From NCBI RefSeq assembly GCF_014200175.1, contig NZ_JACHBD010000012.1, positions 62,001-126,000 of the forward strand: a DNA stretch of 64,000 bases, in the 5' to 3' direction. This document shows, piece after piece, positions 1 to 7,769 of this stretch. A program made the position numbers and the translations under genes. How positions within the stretch are numbered: position 1 is the stretch's first letter; the number at the start of each line of letters is the position of its first letter. Origin of the DNA: Rhizobium lentis (lineage in GTDB: Bacteria > Pseudomonadota > Alphaproteobacteria > Rhizobiales > Rhizobiaceae). Below the pieces are notes generated by a model. That model saw only the letters and a program-made list of their open reading frames with translations. It was not told where the DNA came from and made no database searches.

Positions 1-10
1 AGAACTTTCG

Positions 11-205
11 GTGAAGTCGAAGATCATCAAATCCGTCTATTTCAGCCAGGAAGACGGGCGGCTCAGGATTTGCTTCAGGAATGGCGAGGAGCGGCTGTTC
101 GAGGGCGTTCCCTCTTCGGAAGCGCATGCGATGATGGCGGCGCAGTCTCCCGGCCATTATTACCTCGACCGGATCAGAACCCGGTTTCGCAGGCTGGCTG
201 CGTGA
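11..205 (+). CDS. KTSC-domain small protein
   Basis: This 64-residue protein is almost entirely a KTSC domain. It has a short beta strand reading SVYFSQEDGRLRICF, the turn FEGVPSSEA, and a C-terminal SPGHYYLDRIRTRFRRL that matches the family pattern of small aromatic and basic residues. KTSC domains were first noted at the C-terminus of lysyl-tRNA synthetases and are thought to bind nucleic acid. The function of stand-alone copies is unknown. The GTG at 11 is the first start inside the window. The frame stays open to the window edge, so the true start may lie upstream. I see no good ribosome site in the ten preceding bases. Confidence 0.7.
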   Translation: MKSKIIKSVYFSQEDGRLRICFRNGEERLFEGVPSSEAHAMMAAQSPGHYYLDRIRTRFRRLAA

Positions 206-532
206 ACAGTCGAGGAATGCCGCAACCGACCTGCCGGATCGTGTGGGATCGGCGCAGATTCGGTGGATATTAGCCGACCGTTCACCATTGATCTCATCTT
301 GGTTGGATCGCACCGGCCGTAACGCGCCAAGTTGTCGGCGCTGCCGACTTGAAGATCGGCCAGCCGGGAGGCTCGGCGGCGGACCCCAGCCAGGAAGCCG
401 GGCCTCCCCGTCAACTCAGCATCGAGATAGCAAATTAGGGCTAATCCTGTGAAAAACCGAAATCGTCGCATCCGGACTCGACAATGCTTCATTAGCATGA
501 TTGCATAAACCCCGTCTAAAGAGGGGGTGACG
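206..532. other. Intergenic region with candidate promoter
   Basis: No convincing gene is seen here. Possible promoter elements for the next gene are TCGACA at 478-483 and TTGCAT at 501-506, 17 bases apart. Just before the next start, ACCCC (510-514) can pair with the purine-rich GGGGT that forms the ribosome site (524-528), making a short hairpin over the site. Confidence 0.35.
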
Positions 533-757
533 ATGTTCGACGATCTGCTTGAGATGCAGGAACGCGGTGCACGCGACCGTTCGCTCGGCCGCAGTCTGGC
601 CGACAATCCGATGTCGAAACCGGATGTCCTGCCGATCACCGACCTGCAGGAATGGTTTTCGATGTTCGACGCCTGGCGCTTCGGCTGGTCAATCGAGGAC
701 GCGATGGCCGGGCACATCGATATGCCCCGGGACGGCCGTGCGGCGCGGCGAGCCTAA
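533..757 (+). CDS. Small hypothetical protein
   Basis: The product is about 74 residues, acidic at its N-terminus (MFDDLLEMQERGARDRS), with a central LQEWFSMFDAWRFGWSIEDAMAG that should form an amphipathic helix. I recognise no family. I chose the ATG at 533 rather than the GTG at 527 because AGAGGGG (520-526) is then about 6 bases from the start. Its stop codon overlaps the end of pncB by four bases on the opposite strand. The ribosome site can pair with an upstream CCCC run, so translation may depend on RNA structure. Confidence 0.55.
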   Translation: MFDDLLEMQERGARDRSLGRSLADNPMSKPDVLPITDLQEWFSMFDAWRFGWSIEDAMAGHIDMPRDGRAARRA

Positions 758-2058
758 ACCAGGACGGTCTGATCGACCCTGTCCTCGGTGCCGAAGAATT
801 TCAGGTAACGTTCGACCTCTGCCGGTTCGCCGGTCGCCTTCTGCGGATTGTCTGAGAGCTTCACCGCCGGACGGCCATTGGCATCGCTGACCTTGCAGAC
901 GACCGAGATCGGGTTGAGGCCCGAGATTTCGGTCGGGGCGCAGCCGGCAAAATCATTGGTCAGGTTCGTGCCCCAACCGAAGCTCATCCGCACCCGGCCT
1001 TCGAAATGCCGGTAGGTATCGATGATGGCATCGACATCGAGGCCGTCGGAAAAGATCAGCAGCTTCTGCCGCGGATCGCGGCCCATCTTTTTCCACCAGT
1101 CGATGATCTTCTCACCGCCTTCGATCGGTGGCGCGCTGTCCGGGCGGAAGCCGGTCCAGTCGGCCACCCATTCCGGGGCGTCGCGCAGGAAGGCCGCAGT
1201 GCCAAAGGCATCCGGCAGGACGATCAGAAGGTTGCCGCCATAGAGCTTGTTCCAGTCGCGCAGGATCTTGTAGGGCGCGTTGCGCAGCTGCTCGTCGGTT
1301 TGCGCCAGGGCAGCGGCCACCATCGGCAGTTCGTGGGCATTGGTGCCGACCGCCTCGAGATCGGAATCCATAGCCAGCAATACATTGCTGGTGCCAGTAA
1401 AGGCCGGGCCGATGCCTTCCTTCAGCGCCTCGACGCACCAGCGCTGCCACAGAAAACTGTGGCGGCGGCGGGTGCCGAAATCGGAGATGCGCAAGCCTGG
1501 CAGTTCCCTCAGCCGCTCGACCTTCGACCACATCTTCGCCTTGGCGCGGGCATAGAGCACGTCAAGGGTGAAAGGGCCGAGTGCCTTCATCGCCGAGCGC
1601 GACCGCAGCTCGTTGACGATCGCGAGCGCCGGGATCTCCCACATCGTGGTTTCCTTCCAGGCCCCGTGAAAATCCAGCACATATTGGCCGTCTTTCTTCG
1701 ACAGCTCGTATTCGGGAAGCTGAAAGTTGGAAAGCCAGCCGAGGAATTCCGGCTCGAAAATCTGCGCGCGGCCGTAGAAGCTGTTACCCGCAAGCCAGAT
1801 TATCTCCTTCTTGGAGAGCCTCAGCGTACGGGCGTGATCCAGCTGTTCACGCAGTTCACCTTCGTCAATCTCCTCGGCGAGGTGGACGCGTTTGGTCCGG
1901 TTGATCAGCGTGAAGGAGGCATTGACGTCTGGATAGAGCTTCCAGATCATCTGCAGCATCAGCAGCTTATAGAAGTCGGTATCGATCAGGCTGCGGATGA
2001 TCGGGTCGAGCTTCCAAGCGTGATTGTAGACGCGTCGTGCAATATCGGTCTTGGCCAT
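754..2058 (-). CDS. pncB: Nicotinate phosphoribosyltransferase
   Basis: PncB makes nicotinate mononucleotide from nicotinate and PRPP at the cost of ATP, which is the entry step of the Preiss-Handler NAD salvage route in the cytoplasm. The 434-residue product has the family's N-terminal LIDTDFYKLLMLQ motif. It also has the GTNAHELPM segment, whose His is the residue autophosphorylated in the E. coli enzyme, and SFGWGTNLTND near the C-terminus. The start at 2058 (MAKTDIARR) follows GGGGCAGGAATTC. An upstream in-frame start at 2115 would add 19 unconserved residues. A dyad CGCACGA...TCGTGCG at 2111-2131 lies about 53 bases upstream and could be regulatory. Confidence 0.95.
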   Translation of the reverse strand: MAKTDIARRVYNHAWKLDPIIRSLIDTDFYKLLMLQMIWKLYPDVNASFTLINRTKRVHLAEEIDEGELREQLDHARTLRLSKKEIIWLAGNSFYGRAQIFEPEFLGWLSNFQLPEYELSKKDGQYVLDFHGAWKETTMWEIPALAIVNELRSRSAMKALGPFTLDVLYARAKAKMWSKVERLRELPGLRISDFGTRRRHSFLWQRWCVEALKEGIGPAFTGTSNVLLAMDSDLEAVGTNAHELPMVAAALAQTDEQLRNAPYKILRDWNKLYGGNLLIVLPDAFGTAAFLRDAPEWVADWTGFRPDSAPPIEGGEKIIDWWKKMGRDPRQKLLIFSDGLDVDAIIDTYRHFEGRVRMSFGWGTNLTNDFAGCAPTEISGLNPISVVCKVSDANGRPAVKLSDNPQKATGEPAEVERYLKFFGTEDRVDQTVLV

Positions 2059-2164
2059 GAATTCCTGCCCCTGTCCAATCCGGTCAGGTGCTGCCAAGTG
2101 TCCGGGCCGGCGCACGAAACCGGCTCGTGCGTCTTCTTATCGAAAAATCGGCGGGCAAAGTCCA

Positions 2165-2205
2165 GATAAAACATAAACATCCCGCCGCGGCACGGCGGCG
2201 GGATG
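2165..2205 (-). terminator. Intrinsic terminator
   Basis: On the minus strand, CATCCCGCCG pairs with CGGCGGGATG (2196-2205 with 2178-2187), followed by a T-rich tail TTTATGTTTTAT. It ends the transcript of the small membrane protein at 2226-2579. Confidence 0.8.
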
Positions 2206-2225
2206 GGCGATCATCTGGAATTGCT

Positions 2226-2579
2226 CTATTGGGCCGGCGCCGCAGGCTGGGCCGGCGCCGCAGGCACAACATTCGGGGCCGGCGCTGTTGCCGGCGTCTC
2301 GGTCGGCACTGCGTTGCTATTCTGCTGCGTCGGGGCAGGTGCTGTTTCCGATTGCTGGAGCTGCTGGCCGGGCTGCTGTGGCGCCACCTCGTTCGCCTCG
2401 CGATTACCCCAGATCTCGACCGGGATCCACACGACGAAAGCGAGGATCAGCGCGACGAGCAGCACCGTGAGGATCCGGTATCCCATGCGCCCCTGTTTTG
2501 CCTTGACCGGCGGGATCTGCTCTTCCTTGTGAAGCTTGCCGTCGGATTTTTCCCAGCGTGTTTCCGTCTGATGCGCCAT
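2226..2579 (-). CDS. Single-pass membrane protein, hypothetical
   Basis: The product is 117 residues in three parts. There is a charged N-terminus of about 33 residues (KSDGKLHKEEQIPPVK), one hydrophobic helix (ILTVLLVALILAFVVWIPVEIW), and a low-complexity tail rich in Pro, Ala and Gln. The arrangement suggests an inner-membrane protein with a periplasmic disordered tail. I know no function. The second of two adjacent ATG codons (2579) has AAGGAG at 6 bases and is preferred. A strong terminator follows directly, so it is probably transcribed alone. Confidence 0.65.
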   Translation of the reverse strand: MAHQTETRWEKSDGKLHKEEQIPPVKAKQGRMGYRILTVLLVALILAFVVWIPVEIWGNREANEVAPQQPGQQLQQSETAPAPTQQNSNAVPTETPATAPAPNVVPAAPAQPAAPAQ

Positions 2580-2601
2580 CATCGTCTCCTTCCGCTGCCT
2601 T

Positions 2602-2715
2602 AGAGCATGATGCCGAAAAGTGTGAGCGGTTTTCGGACGACATCATGCTTTAACTCTTTAATTTAGAACAGGATTCAGATTTTAGGCCGACCGGGCCTAA
2701 AATCATCCTGTTCTA
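2602..2715. repeat. RIME1-like palindromic intergenic repeat
   Basis: There are two consecutive palindromes. The first is AGCATGATG (2604-2612) with CATCATGCT (2641-2649), with an inner CCGAAAA/TTTTCGG stem. The second is TAGAACAGGAT (2664-2674) with ATCCTGTTCTA (2705-2715), with TTTTAGGCC/GGCCTAAAA inside. Length and architecture match the roughly 110-bp RIME1 elements described in Rhizobium. It lies between two minus-strand genes. Confidence 0.8.
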
Positions 2716-2780
2716 GCGGCCGATCCGACCGCAAAACGTTCGCAGAGAAAACGGTCAGTCGTCTCGAAGGTTCCGAGCGC

Positions 2781-3740
2781 TCAATAGCCGGCGGCGCGGT
2801 CGATCACGAATTGCAGCGGTTCACCGCGCTCGAAGCGGGCGATCTGTGTCTCGACATGACGGAACAGGGCGTTCTCTTCGGAGACCGCCGCGTCATGCGG
2901 GGTGATGAAGACGTTCTCCAACGCCCACAGCGGGTTATCTGATGCTAAGGGCTCCGCCTCGAAAACATCAAGCGAGGCGCCGCCGAGGATGCCGCTCCGG
3001 ACCGCCGAGACGATATCGGCCTCGACTTGGCTGCGGCCGCGCCCGGCATTGATGAAGACCGGGCGTCCAAGCGCACCGTCGCGGCGGAGCTTCTTAAATA
3101 GCCCGCTATCATAGAAACCCGTAGTGTCTGGTGTCAGCGGCAACAGACCGACGAGAATGTCGGTCCTGGCGAGGAAGCCGTCCAGTTGGCGCGCGTCGAA
3201 GGTCTCGACGCCGTCGATCTCTTTGCGGGTGCGCGACCAGCCGATGACGTTGAAACCCATCACTTTCAGCTTGGCGACCGCGTCCTGCCCGAGCATGCCG
3301 AGGCCCATGACGCCGACCGTCACCTCCGCTGCTTCGGGCGCGATCAATTTGGCCCATTCGCGCCGCCGCTGGCTGATATCATGGGCGTATTGCCCGCGCA
3401 GATGCATCAGGCATTGCATCACTACCCATTCGCTCATGCGGGTGGTCAGGCTGCGATCGACGAAACGAACGATCGGTATATCAGGCAGGCCATCCATGCC
3501 GATGATATGGTCGACGCCGGCGCCGCCCGAGAAGATCACCTTGAGGTTCGGAGCCCGGTTGAAAAGATCGGCATCAGGCTTCCAGACAAGCGCGTATTCG
3601 GCCGCTCGCAGATCCCGCATGCGATCGGCCGGATCGGCGAGATTGATGCTGCCGCGGTCGGCAAAGGCCGTTTTCAGCACGCGGGCGACGCCTTCGGGAT
3701 TGAACTTGATGTCGACGAGAACAGGAGAGGGTGTGGACAT
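2781..3740 (-). CDS. ghrA: D-2-hydroxyacid dehydrogenase (glyoxylate/hydroxypyruvate reductase A type)
   Basis: This NAD(P)H-dependent reductase of 2-oxo acids such as glyoxylate and hydroxypyruvate has 319 residues. It has the GhrA-type features: FSGGAGVDHIIG in the substrate domain, the Rossmann glycine motif VGVMGLGMLGQD, INAGRGRS around the catalytic Arg, and ITPHDAA with the catalytic His. It begins 8 bases after the yejF stop on the same strand, so it is probably the last gene of the yej operon. The link to peptide import is not obvious. The GhrA assignment over other members of the superfamily is likely but not certain. Confidence 0.85.
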   Translation of the reverse strand: MSTPSPVLVDIKFNPEGVARVLKTAFADRGSINLADPADRMRDLRAAEYALVWKPDADLFNRAPNLKVIFSGGAGVDHIIGMDGLPDIPIVRFVDRSLTTRMSEWVVMQCLMHLRGQYAHDISQRRREWAKLIAPEAAEVTVGVMGLGMLGQDAVAKLKVMGFNVIGWSRTRKEIDGVETFDARQLDGFLARTDILVGLLPLTPDTTGFYDSGLFKKLRRDGALGRPVFINAGRGRSQVEADIVSAVRSGILGGASLDVFEAEPLASDNPLWALENVFITPHDAAVSEENALFRHVETQIARFERGEPLQFVIDRAAGY

Positions 3741-3748
3741 GATGTTCT

Positions 3749-5386
3749 TTACTGCTGCACGGCGGGCGTCGGCACCGCCTCGATGTTGAAGGCGGCGGCC
3801 ATCAGCGCCTTGGTGTAATCGTCCTTCGGAGCACGGAAGATTTCCGAGGAAGGCCCCTGCTCCACCACCTTGCCGAAACGCATGACGATGACGTCGTTGG
3901 CAAGCGCCTTCACCACCTTCAGATCATGGCTGATGAAGAGATAAGCGAGGTCGTGCTTCTTCTGCAGGTCGCGCAGGAGATCGACGACCTGGGCCTGGAC
4001 GCTCATATCGAGCGCCGAGGTCGGCTCGTCGAGCATGACGAAGCGCGGTTTGAGCACCATGGCGCGGGCAATGGCGATGCGCTGGCGTTGGCCTCCGGAA
4101 AATTCATGCGGGTAACGCCACCGGGTCAGAGGGTCGAGACCGACCTCCTCCAGCGCCCAGCAGACGCGCTGGTCGCGCTCTTCCGCGCTCAAGGAGCGCT
4201 CATGCACCTTCAGCCCTTCGGCAATGATATCGCCGACCGACATGCGCGGGCTCAGCGAGCCGTAAGGATCCTGGAAGACGATCTGCAGCTGATTCCGCAG
4301 CGGCCGCATCTCGCTGAACGAATAGCCGGCTATGTCCTTGCCGACAAAAGCGATCCGCCCTTGCGAGGAGATCAGCCGCGTGAGCGCCAGGCCGAGGGTG
4401 GTCTTGCCGGAACCGGACTCGCCGACGACGCCGAGCGTCTGCCCGGCGCGTAGCGAAAGATCAATGCCGTCGACTGCCTTGACGTGGTCGACGACGCGGC
4501 GCATCAGCCCCGCCTTAATCGGGAACCAGACGCGAATGTCGGAACCTTCCATCACCACCGGCTTCGACGGATCGGCAAGCGGCGGCTCGCCGCGCGGCTC
4601 GGAAGCAAGGAGGTGCCGGGTATAATCGTGCTTCGGATTGGCGAACACCTCCGTGACGGTTCCCGTCTCGACGATCCTGCCCTTGGTCATGACGCAGACG
4701 CGATCGGCGAATTTGCGTACGATGCCGAGATCATGGGTGATGAACAGCAGCGACATGCCGTGAGCCGCCTTCAATTGCCGCAGCAGTTCGAGGATCTGCG
4801 CCTGCACGGTGACATCGAGCGCCGTGGTCGGCTCGTCGGCGATCAGCAATTCCGGCCGGTTGGCCAGCGCCATGGCGATCATGACGCGCTGGCGCTGGCC
4901 GCCGGACAGTTCGTGCGGATAGGCCTTCAACCGCTTTTCCGGCTCGCGGATGCCGACCTGGTTCAACAGGTCCAGCACGCGCTGGCGCGCCGGCTGGCCG
5001 GTGATGCCCTGGTGCAGGGCGAGGATTTCGGCGATCTGCTTCTCGATCGTATGAAGCGGATTGAGCGAGGTCATCGGCTCCTGGAAGATCATGGTGATGT
5101 CGTTGCCGCGAACCTCACGCAACGCCCGCTCCGACGCCTTCAAGAGATCCTTGCCCTTGAACAGGATCTCGCCGGACGGATGGCTTGCGGTGGGATAGGG
5201 CAGAAGCTTCAGGATCGAATTGGCCGAGACCGACTTGCCGGAACCGGATTCGCCGACGAGCGCGACCACCTCGCCCTTGGCGATATCGAAGGAGATGCGA
5301 TCGACGGCAAGCGAGGTGTCGCCGCCCTGATGAAAGGCAACCGAGAGATCGCGGACGGAAAGGAGCGGTTCTGTCATGTCATTCAT
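3749..5386 (-). CDS. yejF: Peptide ABC transporter, fused double ATPase
   Basis: YejF energises the YejABEF importer, known in E. coli for uptake of peptides including microcin C. The 545 residues contain two ABC cassettes. The first has Walker A GESGSGKS, signature LSGGQRQRV and Walker B LLIADEPTTALD. The second has GESGSGKTT, FSGGQRQRIAIARA and FVMLDEPTSALD. The start at 5386 (MNDMTEP) overlaps the yejE stop as ATGA, showing translational coupling. A longer reading from 5665 would run through yejE and is rejected. Confidence 0.93.
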   Translation of the reverse strand: MNDMTEPLLSVRDLSVAFHQGGDTSLAVDRISFDIAKGEVVALVGESGSGKSVSANSILKLLPYPTASHPSGEILFKGKDLLKASERALREVRGNDITMIFQEPMTSLNPLHTIEKQIAEILALHQGITGQPARQRVLDLLNQVGIREPEKRLKAYPHELSGGQRQRVMIAMALANRPELLIADEPTTALDVTVQAQILELLRQLKAAHGMSLLFITHDLGIVRKFADRVCVMTKGRIVETGTVTEVFANPKHDYTRHLLASEPRGEPPLADPSKPVVMEGSDIRVWFPIKAGLMRRVVDHVKAVDGIDLSLRAGQTLGVVGESGSGKTTLGLALTRLISSQGRIAFVGKDIAGYSFSEMRPLRNQLQIVFQDPYGSLSPRMSVGDIIAEGLKVHERSLSAEERDQRVCWALEEVGLDPLTRWRYPHEFSGGQRQRIAIARAMVLKPRFVMLDEPTSALDMSVQAQVVDLLRDLQKKHDLAYLFISHDLKVVKALANDVIVMRFGKVVEQGPSSEIFRAPKDDYTKALMAAAFNIEAVPTPAVQQ

Positions 5387-6531
5387 CGGAACGTCTTCCT
5401 CGGGTCGAAGGCGTCGCGCACGGCTTCGCCGATGAAGATCAGCAGGGACAGCATGATCGACATGGTAAAGAACGCCGTCAGCCCGAGCCATGGCGCCTGC
5501 AGGTTGGTCTTGCCCTGGGCGATCATCTCGCCGAGCGAGGGGGAGCCCGGCGGCATGCCGAAGCCCAGGAAATCGAGCGAGGTCAGCGTCGTGATCGAGC
5601 CGGAGAGGATGAAGGGCAGGAAGGTCAGGGTCGCGACCATTGCGTTCGGCAGCAGATGGCGCCACATGATGGTGCGGTTATTGACGCCGAGGGCGCGGGC
5701 GGCGCGCACATATTCGAAATTGCGGGCGCGCAGGAATTCGGCGCGCACGACGCCGACGAAGCCGACCCAGGAAAAGAGCAGCATGATGCCGAGCAGCACG
5801 AAGAAGCCGGGCGGCAGGATGGCGGCGATGATGAGCAAGATGTAGAGCACTGGCATCGACGACCAGATCTCGATGAAGCGCTGCAGCAAAAGGTCGGTCC
5901 AGCCGCCGAAATAACCCTGCACCGCGCCGGCCGCAACGCCGATGATTGCCGAGCAGATGGTCAGCGCCAGCCCGAAGAGCACCGAGATGCGGAAACCGTA
6001 GATGACGCGGGCGAGCACGTCGCGGGCCTGATCGTCGGTGCCGAGCCAATTGAGGTTGCCCAGCGTGCAGGCCGGATCGTTGACCCCTTGCGGATAGCCG
6101 GAGCAGCGCTCCTCCTTTGTCATCAGCCAGAAGGGCGGCGTCGGCGCCGAGTGCGGAATGTTGGAGTTGACCGAGCGGTAGGAATAGCGGACCGGCGGCC
6201 AAATCATCCAGCCATTGGCGTTGATCTCGTCTGCGATCACCGAGGAACGGTAATCGGTTTCGGCAAGGAAGCCGCCGAACTTCTCCTCGGGATAGTCGAT
6301 CAGCACCGGGAAGAGGATTTCGCCCTTGTAGGAAGCGATGATCGGCCGGTCGTTGGCGAGGAATTCTGCAAACAGGCTGAGTACGAAGAGCAGCAGGAAC
6401 AGCCACAACGACCAGTAGCCGCGGCCGTTCGCCCGGAAATTCCGCCAGCGGCGAATATTGGTCGGCGACAGCAGGCCCTTGCGCGGCGGCTTGACGGGGG
6501 TTGCGACGGCAGGATTTGCGGTAGCGTCCAT
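5383..6531 (-). CDS. yejE: Peptide ABC transporter permease
   Basis: Inner-membrane permease of 382 residues. It has one N-terminal membrane helix (WSLWLFLLLFVLSLFAEFLA), a long periplasmic loop of about 120 residues with GTDDQARDVLARVIYGFRIS, then five helices typical of the DppC/OppC class. The EAA coupling loop reads YVRAARALGVNNRTIMWRH. The loop length is typical of YejE. It overlaps yejB by one base (TGATG) and yejF by four, so the three genes are tightly coupled. Confidence 0.93.
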   Translation of the reverse strand: MDATANPAVATPVKPPRKGLLSPTNIRRWRNFRANGRGYWSLWLFLLLFVLSLFAEFLANDRPIIASYKGEILFPVLIDYPEEKFGGFLAETDYRSSVIADEINANGWMIWPPVRYSYRSVNSNIPHSAPTPPFWLMTKEERCSGYPQGVNDPACTLGNLNWLGTDDQARDVLARVIYGFRISVLFGLALTICSAIIGVAAGAVQGYFGGWTDLLLQRFIEIWSSMPVLYILLIIAAILPPGFFVLLGIMLLFSWVGFVGVVRAEFLRARNFEYVRAARALGVNNRTIMWRHLLPNAMVATLTFLPFILSGSITTLTSLDFLGFGMPPGSPSLGEMIAQGKTNLQAPWLGLTAFFTMSIMLSLLIFIGEAVRDAFDPRKTFR

Positions 6532-7619
6532 CAGACATCCCTCCGCTCGAAATCGATGCGCGGATCGATCCAGGTGTAGATCAGGTCGGAGATCAGGCTG
6601 ACGAAAAGGCCGAGCAGCGAGAAGATGTAGAGGGTGGCGAAGACGATCGGATAATCCCGATTGACCACCGAGAGATAGCCGAGGCGGCCGAGACCATCGA
6701 GCGAGAAGATGTTCTCAATCAGCAGCGAGCCGGTGAAAAAGGCGGAGATGAAGGCGCCGGGAAATCCGGCGATGATGATCAGCATGGCATTGCGGAACAC
6801 ATGGCCATACAGCACCTGCCGCTCGTTCAGCCCCTTGGCACGGGCGGTGACGACATATTGCTTCTTGATCTCCTCGATGAAGGAATTCTTGGTGAGCAGC
6901 GTCGTCGTGGCGAAGGCGGCGAGCGAAAGCGAGATCAGCGGCAAAGTGAGGTGCCAGAAATAATCGAGCGGCTTCTGCCACCAGGCGAGCTGGTCGAAAT
7001 TATCGGAAACCAAGCCCCGCAGCGGGAACCAGTCGTAAAATGAGCCGCCGGCGAAAAGCACGATCAGCAGGATGCCGAAGAGAAAGCTCGGCACGGCATA
7101 ACCGACGACGATGACGCCCGAAGTCCAGACATCGAAGGTCGATCCGTCCTTGACTGCCTTGCGGATGCCGAGCGGGATGGAGATCGCGTAGGAGAAGATC
7201 AGGATCCAGATGCCGAGCGAGATCGACACCGGCAGCTTTTCCTTGATGAGGTCGAGCACCGAGGTGTTGCGGAAGAAGCTCTCGCCGAAATCGAAGCGGA
7301 TGTAGTTCCACATCATCTCGCCGAAACGCGTCAGCGGCGGCTTGTCGAAGCCGAATTGTTTTTCAAGCTTGGCGATCAGCTCCGGATCGAGCCCCTGGGC
7401 GCCGCGATATTTCGAGCTTTCTTCGCCTCCTCCTCCGCCGAGAAGATCACCGCCGCCGGACAGGCGCTGATCGGCGTTGTCGGCCTGGCCGGTCAGTTGG
7501 GCGATCACCTGCTCGACCGGACCGCCGGGGGCGAATTGAACGACGATGAAGGAAATCGCCATGATGCCGACGATGGTCGGAATCATCAAAAGCAGGCGGC
7601 GAATGATATAGGCACCCAT
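6531..7619 (-). CDS. yejB: Peptide ABC transporter permease
   Basis: Permease of 362 residues, partner of YejE. The N-terminal helix LLLMIPTIVGIMAISFIVVQF and FAPGGPVEQV are the DppB-class signature. A YejB-specific insertion (about residues 35-80) contains a Gly-rich stretch. The EAA loop is YVVTARAKGLNERQVLYGH. The gene sits about 150 bases after yejA in the same direction. That gap contains the GCCGGCGGGGCCGGC hairpin but no U-tract, so some read-through from yejA is expected. Confidence 0.93.
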   Translation of the reverse strand: MGAYIIRRLLLMIPTIVGIMAISFIVVQFAPGGPVEQVIAQLTGQADNADQRLSGGGDLLGGGGGEESSKYRGAQGLDPELIAKLEKQFGFDKPPLTRFGEMMWNYIRFDFGESFFRNTSVLDLIKEKLPVSISLGIWILIFSYAISIPLGIRKAVKDGSTFDVWTSGVIVVGYAVPSFLFGILLIVLFAGGSFYDWFPLRGLVSDNFDQLAWWQKPLDYFWHLTLPLISLSLAAFATTTLLTKNSFIEEIKKQYVVTARAKGLNERQVLYGHVFRNAMLIIIAGFPGAFISAFFTGSLLIENIFSLDGLGRLGYLSVVNRDYPIVFATLYIFSLLGLFVSLISDLIYTWIDPRIDFERRDV

Positions 7620-7769
7620 CAGCCTTCAGCCTCCGGGAATGTTTTTCCTGTCTGCACGCCGTTCAGTCCAATGCCGCTCAATCCGCCAGCCTTCCCTTGC
7701 CGGCCCCGCCGGCTTGTCGTGATTCGCTTTCGCCATTTGGAGCCTGGGCCCCCTGCAATGCAAGCCCAC

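Noticed and set aside
5387..5665. N-terminal extension of YejF
   Set aside because: It overlaps yejE and reads as non-protein-like text. The ATGA-coupled start at 5386 is natural.
4484..6579. Long plus-strand frames opposite yejE/yejF
   Set aside because: They are antisense to genes with complete ABC and permease motifs.
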